Assembly: GCA_023213395.1 (NCBI GenBank)
Contig: CM041465.1
Location: 180,675,741-180,739,740 of the forward strand
Source: Cycas panzhihuaensis
Taxonomy: Eukaryota > Cycadophyta
Reading direction: 5' to 3'
Length of the DNA: 64,000 nt
Under the pieces are notes generated by a model. That model ran no database searches. It was given only the letters and a program-made list of their open reading frames with translations, and had not been told where the DNA came from. The position numbers and the translations under genes are program-made. This document shows, one piece after another, positions 44,514-55,125 of this stretch (positions are counted from its first letter, which is position 1; each line of letters begins with the position of its first letter).

Positions 44514-45560
44514 ATGAATTACATTCTCAAAGGAAAAGAAAATTGGGACGTGTGATTCACTAGTATTAGAAATACTACAAAGTATGAAGGTCTTTGGAGA
44601 GATCACTTATAACTTACACCATTTGTTGTTGCTATAGCTACCACAACTACTTTTGGAGAAATTGCTCTAATTACTCCCACTGAAGTTACAGCTAAATACC
44701 AATGGGAACTTGATGATGATAAAATCCATGTAGGGATACTTCTTATCACTGATTATTCCCTATATAATCTCATTGATAAAGTCATACATAATATAGCATG
44801 GAAAGTTCTTGAAGTTCTCAAGAAAAACTTTGATACTAAATTAGACTTAAAATTTATTCACTTAGTGCTAAAGATGAATAAATTAAAAATGCAGAAAGGA
44901 TACACAAATGAGATAATCAATCTCCTTCATCCAATCAAGAAAGTTATCAATAAAGATTTTAAGACTCAATGTATTACATATATTTTCTTGATTCAGTCAT
45001 GTCTCCATATCCCAGATTACAAAAATCTACTAAGAAGTCTTCAATCTAGTGGCGCCTTGAAGATCATAAACTTTGAAGCTCTTATTGATAAGTTCATCGA
45101 ATTTGATAAGACCTTTCATATTAATTTTTCCATTATATCAGATCCAGCTGATACTGTTTTTAAAATGGAAGAAGATATTTTTTATGCCAAAAATCAAGGT
45201 CAATCCTCTCGCAGAGGTAGTAATTCTCGTAGAAGAGGCAATGTTAGACAATAAAGACAACATTCTCATGGTCAACAAGCTCCTCAACTCTGACAAAAAT
45301 AATCTCAAGGCTAAGGCTAAAATAATAAACCTAGATCCAAATCCAATAATCATAAATAATCCAACTAGCCCAATACTTCTTATGGGACTATAAATTAAAT
45401 AATTATGTGCCAAAGGTGTCATATAAAAGGACACTATGTTAAAAATTATAAAACTACCACCAACAAACTACTAAGCTATCAACAACACCTTAGTGCACAT
45501 AATGTTGATAATACTTCTTTTGAAGATGCTTTCAGTGGAATGAAATTTTCTCATACATAC
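44514..45560 (+). pseudogene. Gag of CopC
   Basis: One frame gives NYILKGKENWDV, WELDDDKIHVGI, WKVLEVLKKNFDTKLDLKF and an open stretch of 129 codons (44865-45254) with YKNLLRSLQSSGALKIINF and KMEEDIFYAKNQG. The knuckle at about 45414 reads CQRCHIKGHYVKNY: the last Cys is Tyr. A block of stops follows the open stretch. The protein is a near relative of CopB Gag. Confidence 0.84.
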
Positions 45561-45689
45561 CTTTAAAGAATTTAGAACACTTTATCAATTATTTTTGATA
45601 GATCTACTAAGTATATTGAGGCTCATTGTGGCTATGCTTATTCATTTTTACCTTCACCACTTGGAGTTGCAAATAATGCCACCTCAAAT

Positions 45690-46130
45690 ACTTCATCTTG
45701 TATCATATATATTAGAGCAACACAATATATGATTTGTCATAACCAATTCTTTTAGGATTTTGACTCTGAAGTTTGTGGTGTTATACACATGGATAACAAA
45801 TCATCTAGCTAGTCGAAGGACTTGGAATTATTTGCTTGAAACTCCTAGGCCTTCTAGATTTTACCCTTGTTGATGTTTTATATATTCTTACTCTAAAGCA
45901 GAACCTACTCTCCCTATCCACCCTTATCTCTCATGGATTTAATCTAAGTGTAATTATAAATAATCAAACTCTCTATGTCATTCACCCTCCTTCAAATGAT
46001 GTGGTTAGGACTAGAATTCTTAATGGAAAATTATTTTGTCTAATTGGCTTACCATCCTCTGAAGCTAACTATGTTGATGATGACTCTACTTTTACTATAA
46101 CCTTGACTCCTCAAAAGTTGTCCTAAATAG
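45690..46130 (+). pseudogene. Protease region of CopC
   Basis: IYIRATQYMI stands at the DSGAT site (about 45705), so the catalytic Asp is lost. The rest (LLGLLDFTLVDVLYILTL, 45836 onwards) is in another frame and open for 96 codons. LILSHGFNLS-type sequence follows, as in CopB. Confidence 0.75.
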
Positions 46131-47060
46131 CCATATGGTATGCTTGTATGGGCCATATCAAAATTTATTGTTTAAGAGAACTACATGCCACTCTTTATGG
46201 TATGCCTAGGCTCTCCTCTAAGCCCTTCATATGTGAAGTATGTATCATTGCCAAATCTTAAAAATAACCCTTTCCTTGTAGTTAGTAAAAATCTTGCCAA
46301 CCTTTATAGCTTGTACACTCAAATATATGTGGTCCTATACCCATCCCTTCTCTCAAACAGAAGTGGTACTATATTACTTTCATTGATGATTTTACCAAGA
46401 AAATATGGATTGCTTTTCTTACAAAGAAAGATGACGTTTTTTCTATGTTTTAAGCTTTTAAGGCCTACATGAAAAATGAATCTAGATTCAAGATTAAAAT
46501 ACTCAGGACTAATAATGGTGATAAGTACATCTCTAATGAGTTAGAATCATACCTATGTCACCATGGGATCAAATACTAGACCACTATTGTAGGTACACCC
46601 TAGTAAAATAGAGTTGTTGAGTGTATAAACATGACCATCATAAACATGGCCCATGCTATATTGGTATATGAGAACACCCCTGCCTATCTTTAGGCTAAGG
46701 CTATCTAGATCACTATGTATTACATCAATACTATTAGTCCCTCTAAGCTCAGCCCCTCTCCACCTAAAATGTGGTATGGACAAACCCCTTCTATCTCCTA
46801 CCTAAACGTTTTTGCTCTATTTGTTATGCTTACATTCTGGGGGAATACAAAAACAAGCTCTAGGATAGAGCCTTCAAAGGTATCTTTGTCGGATACCCTA
46901 TGGACAAGAAGGGATATGTGGTTTTTCTATCTTCACAGCATTCATCATTGCTAGAGATGTTATCTTTACAGAGACTAAAGATCAATTACTTAGACTTAAC
47001 TCTAAGATGCCTTCATATGGATTTAATGATCCTACTAAATTTGATGTCTAGATTCTAAAA
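46131..47060 (+). pseudogene. Integrase of CopC, catalytic residues changed
   Basis: The part LVHSNICGPI (about 46311) has Asn for the first Asp. RTNNGDKYIS (about 46507) has Asn for the second. VVECINMTI (about 46615) keeps the Glu. FIDDFTKKIW-like and YPMDKKGY blocks are present. At least two frameshifts (near 46270 and 46860) and several stops occur. Confidence 0.84.
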
Positions 47061-47499
47061 TTTAGTGGGGGAGATGCTCAACAATTGCTCAAAATCTTAA
47101 AATCTAATAGTAGAGCCCTGAAGGATATAAGTTATGACTCTCAACCAGTGTGCACATATCTAACACCATCATTTAAGAATAACCAAGTTGATAAAGGTAA
47201 AGCTATAGTAGAAAGACCACCTTCTCTAATATTAGTAGTTGGCCTATCTTCTCTAGTATCATCAACTTCCTCTGTGCCAAACATTCCACATGATCCTTTT
47301 CAGGATCAAAATGAAGACCAAGAGGATAAAGAAATGAAAAACTCATTTCTAACTCGAGGTTTTCGTGAAGCCTACTAACTACACAAGGACATGTGACCTA
47401 ATGAGATAGGCAAAATTGGCACTAGAAGTGCCCATAGAGTAAGGATGCACGAATCACTTTTCATTGAGCTTGAACCAGTAGAACTGCACATTGCTCTTA

Positions 47500-48260
47500 A
47501 TGAAGAACTCCTAACATACTAAAAAGTTGTAAAGCATGCATCTTGGAGAATTGCCATAAATGAAGAGTACCAATCTCTTATCAAGAATGGTACATAGGAG
47601 CTTGTTGATCTACCACTTGAAAGAAAGGTAATTAAAAATAAATGGGTGTTCAAAAATAAGTATAGATCATATGACACCCTAGAAAAATATAAAGCAAAAT
47701 TAGTAGCAAAAGGATTCACATAAAGGGAAGGCATTGTTTAGAATAAAATCTTTACTCCTACAACTAAATGGCCTACAGTCAGAACTCTTATAACCTTAAC
47801 TACTCAACAAGTTGGAAAATCCACCAATTCAATGTTAAAATTACATTTCTTAATGGGGACCATAAAGGAGAAATTTACATGGCTCAACCATAAGAATACG
47901 ATATTGTCGATTAGAAGCATAAGGTTGACAGGCTCAGAAAGTCCTTGTATGGCCTAAATTAAGCCCCTTGTGCTCGGTTTACCAAGTTGTCTAAAAGAAT
48001 GATGCAACTTGGATATGAGGTTTATGACTATCAAGATATTGATATAACATTATTAATCAAACATCAAAATGATAAAGTCACTTATCTCTTAATTTTTGTG
48101 GATGATATGCTAATAACGGGGAATAATGAATAGGTAATTAACTAGTTGAAGAAGGACCTTGCCAAAACTTTTAAATTATCTGGCCTTAGGTTGATGAAAT
48201 ATTACTTGGGAATTGAAGTAACTTAAAAGAATAGTAAAATCTTTATCTCCTAAGAAAAAT
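47500..48260 (+). pseudogene. Reverse transcriptase of CopC
   Basis: Recognisable blocks: WRIAINEEYQSLIKN, LVDLPLERKVIKNKWVFKNK, KAKLVAKGFT, NLLTK and the catalytic IFVDDMLIT (about 48093). Stops at 47546, 47598, 47722, 47964 and others. It is clearly related to CopB RT. Confidence 0.87.
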
Positions 48261-48299
48261 ATATCAACAATCTTCTAACAAAGATTTAATTAGAAGATG

Positions 48300-49005
48300 C
48301 TCGATCAGTGGCTACACCTATGGAACCTAATACTAAATGCTCAGCTAATGGTGATACTAAGGAGGTAGATAAAACACTCTATAGGTAACTTATAGGTAGT
48401 CTCAACTATATTACCACTATAAGGCTAGATATTATATACTTTATTGGAATTATTACAAGATTCATAACAAATCCTAAGTAGAATCATTGGCAAGTTGTAG
48501 TATGAGTGTTAAGATACTTGAAGACAACCAACAAATATGGTCTGTTATATAAACTTAATATAAAATTTAAACTTTATGTATATATAGACTCAGACTTTGC
48601 TAGAGATAAAAACATAAGAATATCTATATTCGAGTATGTAATATTTCTTGGAACAACATTAATATCATGGAGATCTAGATGATAAAAGATAGTTGCGGAC
48701 TCAACTATCGAAGCTGAATATATTATTATTTCTAAGACAATCAAGGAGGTGATATGTCTTAGAAAATTATTAAATACATTAAATGCCACCCAAACAAGTT
48801 CTACCATCTTATTCATGGATAATTAATCTATAATCTAAATGGCTAAAAATCTTATATTTTACGATCATACTAAACATATAAGTACAAAAGTCTGTAGGAT
48901 TAGAGAACTAGTTTATGATGGCATAATTCAACTAGAGTACTACCCTATAGTAGATCAAGTAGCCAATATCTTCACTAAACCTCTAAAGAGTGCAAAGTTT
49001 AAATA
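48300..49005 (+). pseudogene. RNase H of CopC
   Basis: Blocks ISIPKI-type to VLRYLKTTNKYGLLY (about 48505), YIDSDFARDKNIRIS (catalytic Asp), DSTIEAEYIIISK (catalytic Glu) and VYDGIIQLEYYP (about 48910). It ends in TAA at about 49004. Stops are common. Confidence 0.82.
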
Positions 49006-49294
49006 ATTATAAAGACAGCTCAGCCTTAGGGCCTCCATCTCTAATTGAATGAAGGAGATGACAACAGGGCCATCATACTCTATCTTATTCATAAAAATCC
49101 TTTGTAGGCGTGGAAGGACAAGAGTATGTCCCTACTCTATCCCATTCGTAAAACCCCCTTGTGGATGCAAAAGGATAAGGGTTGTATCATTTTGAAAAAT
49201 TAGAACCTATGAAAACCTAAAAGGGCATGGAGGATAACCAAATGGTATATGGAGACTCCTTAGATTTTACCTATAAAATTGATTGTATTGATCA

Positions 49295-49299
49295 GTTAT
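49295..49299. repeat. Target-site duplication GTTAT, left copy (GypD)
   Basis: GTTAT precedes the GypD 5' LTR and is repeated at 59865-59869. Confidence 0.93.
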
Positions 49300-50144
49300 T
49301 GTTGGAGTCAAAAGTGATACAATAGCTGTGTGAGGAACAAAGGTAGGTTAGATAACCCGAGTTGTGCAGGTATGGACCGTACAGAGGTACGCACGAGGCA
49401 AAACGACAGAAAAATTAGCATTCTGGGTACGTATGATAGGTGCATACCCAGAAGGGGTACGTATGACAGATATATACCAGCGACATAACGGAACCAAGTA
49501 GAAGCAGTATGCATGACTCAAGGGGACCAGTGAAGACTTGTCGAGGTGCGGATATGCACGGACGTCTGAGACTCAAAGGACAGATTAATTAAGGATAAAC
49601 AAGTGATTAAGTGAAAGGGTATACATGACTGAAGGGGTACGGTTATGACAGGTAGTCATAACCCTTCAGCCAAAGGGTACCAGCATGAGTACTTAAGGAG
49701 GTACGCACGATTCACCTGGTTAGGGTGAGAGCCGGATATCACAGGTACGTAAAGGTGCAGGAGCCAGTATGTATGACAACCATATGGAGCATCACTGTAT
49801 GATAAGTACCATCAGGGTACGCATTGTATGTAAAAGGCGTATCTTCTTTGGAATGCTCAGGAATGCATTCCAGCCTCTGTGTAAATGAACTATTAATTTA
49901 ATAAAAGGAAGAGTTACGTGGAAATTGGTGTATTCTTAGTGTTGTAATGATGATTTGTTGAGTATGTATTGATTTCTGTACTATTGTATACCATTCTGTG
50001 AATTATATATGGAATGTATGTGGAATGTATGTGAATGACCATGTTGACAGTATCCTGAAACTAGACTATAGCACTGTGTAACCTTGACAAGTGTAGCAAG
50101 GGGTATCTCGTAAGTGTAACAAGGCACCCCCAGCGAAGTCAATA
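49300..50144 (+). repeat. 5' LTR of GypD (845 bp)
   Basis: It starts TGTTGGAGTC and ends AAGTCAATA (CA changed to TA). It contains many copies of words like GGTACGYATGA and AGTACC. AATAAAAGG at about 49909 may be a polyadenylation signal. It pairs with 59045-59864. Confidence 0.92.
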
Positions 50145-50158
50145 TTGGTTCCGTTGCC
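50145..50158 (+). promoter_or_regulatory. Primer-binding site of GypD
   Basis: TTGGTTCCGTTGCC directly follows the LTR. It resembles TGGCGCCGTTGCC, the form used by many plant gypsy elements, with two changes in the middle. The tRNA is not assigned. Confidence 0.65.
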
Positions 50159-50235
50159 TACGTCCATTGAGGAAGGACAGGGCCTAGGGGTTTCAAGGGA
50201 AAAGAATGTGTAAAGGACAGAGGACCCTGGTTGCC

Positions 50236-52102
50236 GTCATGATGGCGGGTCAGAACTAAGCCACCGGACCTGTGGGACCTTCCAATGCCACCTAAGAGGC
50301 CTTCAAGGTCGGAAGAGCCCCAGAAGGATACTTCACCCAAGGAAAAGGAAACCAGCAGACAAAGGGCACCAAGATGGTCAAAATAAGTAAAACTTAGAAG
50401 GGCAAGGAGATTAAGTTCGCAAAACAACGAGACTAAGGGACAGTCCGTTGAAGGATTTGAGGCAAGTAGAGCCCAAACACCTCAAGAGGAGGAAACCCAT
50501 GGCGAACATATGGTATTGACACCAGCCCCAATCAGAGATGATTTGTTTAGCCCGGAGATTGAAGGGAAGCTAAAAGTGGATGAAAAACACAAAGAGATCC
50601 TAACAGAGGGAAGTATACCAGTGGAGGACAGCCCGAAGGACCTAGGTGATAGCGATAAGAAGGCGGAGGAAGGTCCCTCGGTATATTGGGAGAATAAGCT
50701 AACGAGACAGCTTTTCAAAGATTCGACAGAAAGGGGATCTGATCAATCTTACATTATGGTAATACCATTGACTATACAAGTTCCAGGTGTAGTAGAACCT
50801 ATACACATAAAAACTCCATTCAAAAATTCGTTGTTTGGAAAAGATAGTACATCAGTAGTTACTCCCAGTGCATCCCCAAAGGAGGGAGGAAGGGAAGGAT
50901 CACCATCAGGTGGGGGATAGTTGCAATCTCCCAAAATGGATGACTATAGAGACTTTGGGAAACTAATCTTTAATGACACTTCAGACGCAGTAGAGCATGT
51001 ATATCTATTTCAGAGCCTCACTGATATCAAAAAGATTACAGATGAAGATGAAATCAAAGCACGCTTTGCCTATACATTGAGAGGAGTACCCTTGGCATGG
51101 TATAAGGAAACAAATAAGAATGAGCCATGGGTGAAGATTAAGAAAGCATTTGAAGAAAGATTTCAAAAGTTTCGCAGTAATGAAGCCGTCGAAATCGCAC
51201 TATGAGAGATCAGACAGGGGCTAGAGAATCTATCCTAACTTACATTAGCCAAATGAAAATTATTGCAGCAAGCATGATCAATGAGATGATAACGGATCAT
51301 AATATGAAGAATTACTTTGTAAGAGGGCTGAATGAGAAATTACGAGCCATGATGCATGCTCATCCATTGAAATCATTCAAGAATGCTCAAGATCTGGCAT
51401 TAGAGTTTGAAATGGAAATGGACGCATAAGCAGGAGGACAAGATTCCTTACTGCTAAGATTACAAGACGAGATTAGAGAGTTGAAGTAGAACTAGTACAA
51501 CCGATCCTTCTGCCAGGTAGGAGTAGCAGAAGAGGAATCAGAGATGGAGGCACTAAGAAAAGAGGTAGCCAAATTGAAAATCAGAAATAACCGTGAAGAA
51601 GAAGAGACACCCAAAAAGAATGAGCATACTAGAAGGGTAACGTAACTAAGTGGTGCCACATTTGTGAAGAAAACTCACATACCACTAGGGAATGTGATTT
51701 AAATTTAAAAAACAGTGCGATACACCAACAGGAGAAGTGGTGCCATATATGTGAGGTTGACACACATACAACTAAGGATTGTTTTTACAATCCTAGGGGG
51801 AAGGCATTCAGAGGACGAGGTCGGGGAAGGGGAGGCAACCCACCTCAGAATGTGTATACAACAAGGGGCGTACTAGAACCCTCGAGGAAGAAACAGCCGA
51901 TGAGGAGATGCCTCATCTATCTACAGTTTAGGCACTGGAAGTCGGAATGCCCAATGAAGCAGGAATACGAACAGAAGCCATTCATATGCAGTAACTGTGG
52001 CCCAAGCGACCACAAAATTGAGGATTGCAAGGGCAAAGCCAAAGTGACTAACCTGATGACAATCATACCAGAAACCAAGAATGTGAAATTACAAAACAAA
52101 TA
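50236..52102 (+). pseudogene. Gag of GypD
   Basis: An acidic N-terminal part (50510-50920, MVLTPAPIRDDLFSPEIEG) is followed by the capsid. The capsid has FGKLIFNDTSDAVEHVY, YTLRGVPLAWYKETNKNE and WVKIKKAFEERFQKF (50921-51205). After one stop it continues with RESILTYISQMKIIAASM and KNYFVRGLNEKLRAM (51202-51429). Basic zinc knuckles follow (CHICEENSHTTREC at 51655, CHICEVDTHTTKDC at 51750, a third altered, CSNCGPSDHKIEDC at 51990). Stops at 50919, 51203 and 51427 divide it. Gag forms the particle and binds RNA. Confidence 0.87.
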
Positions 52103-52112
52103 GAAAGAGAAA

Positions 52113-52451
52113 TTGGATGAAGGATATCCAAATCCACCAATAGAAATGGATCGGTATAGACAAGCAAAACAAGTGTTAGATGGTTTAGTCCAGGAGGAGA
52201 ATACACTACCAATGGGTAAACCGGAAACGAAATACGTTTATGTTTGGAAAAATAAACAAAAAGAGCAAGAAAAACTATCGAAAGAACTTATGACAAAACC
52301 CCAAATGGTGCAAATGGAAGAACTTTTCAAAGGATTGCCAGCTAAGGATACCCCCAGAATGTTTCTATTAATGGAGAATTTGGTGAAACAGTTACATTTG
52401 ACTATCCCCCTGTCCCAAGTTATTGAATGGATTAAAGGAGGAGTGTTATAG
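52113..52451 (+). pseudogene. Gag-protease linker of GypD
   Basis: An open frame of 112 codons is Gln/Lys/Glu-rich: YRQAKQVLDGLVQEENTLP, KNKQKEQEKLSKELMTKPQ. No catalytic motif is found. It is the usual spacer before gypsy protease in plants and ends in TAG at 52449-52451. Confidence 0.6.
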
Positions 52452-52496
52452 AAAGGAATTACCAAGAGTTGGAAGCAAATTATACCATCATTCGAC

Positions 52497-52805
52497 ATGG
52501 ATCCGATGGTAACTATGTCAGTCTTGGGAGAAACATTCCCACGAGTAATTATGGATGGAGGCGCAGCAGTAAATGTGTTACCAGCTACAACATGGCATAA
52601 ATTGGGAAGCTTGAAGTTGGAAGCAGCGACTTATTCGTTGAAATTATCTAATGAACTATTGGTACGACCTATGGGCAGACTAGCCAATATCAAAGTAAAC
52701 GTGGCAGGGATAGTGGTAAGGATTGACTTCACAATTGTGGAGACAGAGAAAGGAGCAACACCCTACCCGGCACTACTGGGAAGGCCATGGTTATACAAAA
52801 CGTAA
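52497..52805 (+). CDS. Aspartic protease of GypD
   Basis: The active-site loop is VIMDGGAAVNVLPATTW (Asp with Gly-Gly, as in many plant gypsy proteases). Downstream are VVRIDFTIVETEK and PALLGRPWLYKT. The 102-codon frame ends at TAA 52803-52805; a frameshift or short stop separates it from the next part. It would process Gag-Pol. Confidence 0.9.
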   Translation: MDPMVTMSVLGETFPRVIMDGGAAVNVLPATTWHKLGSLKLEAATYSLKLSNELLVRPMGRLANIKVNVAGIVVRIDFTIVETEKGATPYPALLGRPWLYKT

Positions 52806-52859
52806 TGCCTTTAAAATTGGGAAAAAGTAACCTTCACTCTATCGGATAGCAACAACAAA

Positions 52860-53090
52860 GTGGTACTGCCAATGCTGGGAAGAAGCTTGATTGAAGTAAT
52901 TCCAGATGAAGGATCCAGCACCACGGTAACAAGTGACACGACATTTTCTTCCATTAGGGAAGAATATATCTTCCACATGGCAGAAGAACCCACCACATCG
53001 AATAACCACCAGCGTGAAGAACCAACAGATCTCGAAGAATTATACAACTCTTTAGATGACGAACACGGTATGAGGTTTGTGGATTACTAG
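52860..53090 (+). pseudogene. Pol linker after protease of GypD
   Basis: An open frame (PMLGRSLIEVIPDEGSSTT, then DLEELYNSLDDEHG) runs on from the protease after a frame change. It is acidic and has no enzymatic motif. Confidence 0.45.
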
Positions 53091-53108
53091 ATTCAGGATG
53101 CATATGAA

Positions 53109-54050
53109 ATGAACTCTTCTTCTTACAGATGTAATTTGTTATCTAAATGTGTATCTACAAACATTGATAATAATTTAAATTCTTTTGAATATATGCTGAC
53201 TAACGATAATTTAAAAATTGGTAACAACCTAGACCAACCAACCCTTAACTTACCTAATAATTTTCGTAGTTTTTTTGTAGTTAATAGTAACCCTGACATC
53301 CCATCTACTTCAGGCGTGGGTCCTGAGGTAGATTCCCTACCCCCCCCCCCCCTTATTACAACCCGAGGAAGGAAGTAATATCCCTTCCTCTTCTTCCTTA
53401 GAAGTACACCCACCTAGCCATAAATCTCTTCCAACCATTGGTGCCAAAACTGGGGAAATGGAAGGAGGATTGCTGGTAAGTACTTCTAGCGAGTCTGGTA
53501 TAGGAAGTAAAATCATTATTCCAGAAGAAACAAACTATCAAATCTATATCAGGAATTACATTAAACCATTCTATGGGGAATAATTATATGGGACTACCCA
53601 TTTAACATACTGTGTTGAGTATTGGATATATCAGGGAAATTGGGATAAAACCCAATGGCAACAAGACCTAATCCTAACCCTACAAGGGAGAGCTTGGTAC
53701 TGATACTTAGCTCACCAAGATACTCTGAGGAGTTAGCAAGAATTACAGATGATGTTTTGAATACGATTCGATCATCCAACCCAACCAACTATTCCAATAT
53801 TCTACATAGGTCATAAACCTAGAAAACATATACAAGTGTGTAAACAAAAATGGAGATCCTTGAGTATACCTAAACGGAATTGGCCTAACTATTTCTACCA
53901 CACCTTGGGGATAGTAACAAAGGATTGGTTCCTGGGGAAGGAGTAAAATCTAGATATAACTTGGGAAAACCTAAAGAAATCTTTTATAAAAACCTTTAGG
54001 CATACTTCGGATAACCAAGAAATAAATAAAATCCTGAAACACATTAGAAT
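53109..54050 (+). pseudogene. Gag-like segment between protease and RT of GypD
   Basis: The first part (53109-53378) is Asn/Ser-rich and ends with a C13 run at 53340-53352. From there the reading continues one frame off and joins the RT frame. The second part has WIYQGNWDKTQWQQDLILTL, QGRAWYWY-like sequence with TGA for Trp, SW-QELQMMF-IRF with TAG and TGA for Trp, and TWENLKKSFIKTFRHTS. The W..L...F...F pattern is that of retrotransposon capsid. The segment is additional to the main gag at 51 kb. Its origin is unclear. Confidence 0.5.
53340..53352. repeat. Run of 13 C in GypD
   Basis: It codes for prolines (SLPPPP). The frames before and after the run differ by one position, so the run is a probable slippage frameshift. 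Confidence 0.8.
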
Positions 54051-54051
54051 A

Positions 54052-55125
54052 ATGAGCATAAAATTAGAACAACATTTAACAGATCAGGAAACAGTAGAAT
54101 CTATACATAGTGAAGAAGAAGAGATTATGAATTATCTTGCAGAGTTTACAGAATTCACTGTTGGAGAAAGAAAAGTAGAAGATGCCCCGGGACACAAAAC
54201 TAAAAATGTAGAAGACGTGGGTATAACAAAGTTGAAAACTACAGAAATTAATGTTGGTAGTTCAGAAAATCCTAAGCTTATTCGAATTAGAAACTATTGG
54301 GATTCTCAAACGGTAGCGGAAGCTCAACAGTTATTCGAGGAATTCCGTGACGTGTTCGCATGGTCGTATAAAGACCTGAAAGGTATTCCTCTAGAGATAG
54401 GAATGCATCATATTGATCTGGTAGAGGACACCAAACCTGTAAAACAAAGACTATATCGGATGAATCCAAAATACAAAGGGAAAGTAAAAGCAGAACTTGA
54501 TAAAATGTTGGAAGCAGGTCATATATACGAAATCAACTACAATGACTGGGTGAGCCCTGTAGTAGTGGTTCCCAAGAAAAATAGGAAAATTCGTGTCTGT
54601 GTGGATTACAGACAGTTGAATAAGGTGACGAAAAAAGACCCATTTCCGTTACCCTTCACGGAAGATATTTTGGAAATAGTTGGAGGGAATGAGATCTATT
54701 CCTTCACAGACGGATTTAGTGGATACAATCAAGTGCAGATTACCCCAGAAGATCAGGCAAAGACAACATTCGTAACAGAATGGGGTACGCATGCCTATAA
54801 GGTAATGCCATTCAGTCTTACGAATGCACCAACGATATTCCAGCATATTGTGATTAATATTTTTCAAAATTTTATTGGAGAAAAAGTTGCGGTATTCTTA
54901 GACGATTGGACGCTGTATGGGTTAATGAAAAATCATATGGAAAACTTGAGAGAAATGTTGCAAACCTATCGAGAAAGTAAACTGTGTCTCAATCCAGAAA
55001 AATGTACATTTCTGGTACCCTTTGGAAACCTCTTAGGGCATATAGTTAGCAAAGAAGGATTGCTGATGGATCCAGCAAAAGTGTCTGCCATTCTACACTT
55101 TCCGACACTGAGTACGAGGAAGTAG
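54052..55125 (+). CDS. Reverse transcriptase of GypD, open frame of 357 aa
   Basis: The frame opens with an acidic linker and reaches the RT at about residue 90. Blocks: FRDVFAWSYKDLKGIPLEIG, HHIDLVEDTKPVKQRLYRMN, WVSPVVVVPKKNRKIRVCVD, YRQLNKVTKKDPFPLPF, YSFTDGFSGYNQVQI, TTFVTEWGTHAYKVMPF and catalytic FLDDWTLYG (about 54895). It ends with LCLNPEKCTFLVPFGNLLGH and a TAG at 55123-55125. Asp residues in FTDG and FLDD are intact, although Trp follows the DD. RNA- and DNA-dependent DNA synthesis is the role. The upstream linker is read in the same frame as the gag-like segment. Confidence 0.93.
   Translation: MSIKLEQHLTDQETVESIHSEEEEIMNYLAEFTEFTVGERKVEDAPGHKTKNVEDVGITKLKTTEINVGSSENPKLIRIRNYWDSQTVAEAQQLFEEFRDVFAWSYKDLKGIPLEIGMHHIDLVEDTKPVKQRLYRMNPKYKGKVKAELDKMLEAGHIYEINYNDWVSPVVVVPKKNRKIRVCVDYRQLNKVTKKDPFPLPFTEDILEIVGGNEIYSFTDGFSGYNQVQITPEDQAKTTFVTEWGTHAYKVMPFSLTNAPTIFQHIVINIFQNFIGEKVAVFLDDWTLYGLMKNHMENLREMLQTYRESKLCLNPEKCTFLVPFGNLLGHIVSKEGLLMDPAKVSAILHFPTLSTRK

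Larger units (their letters stand above)
42822..49299 (+). mobile_element. CopC, main part: leader and coding region
   Basis: It resumes after CopB, with about 1.7 kb of leader (42822-44510) and then gag to RNase H. The tail is cut at 49299 by GypD and ends at 59865-60347. Length, domain order and tail all match CopB. Confidence 0.9.

Noticed and set aside
49300-50144. Repeated GTACG words as a CRISPR-like array
   Set aside because: No constant repeat length or regular spacers; the sequence is a plant LTR.
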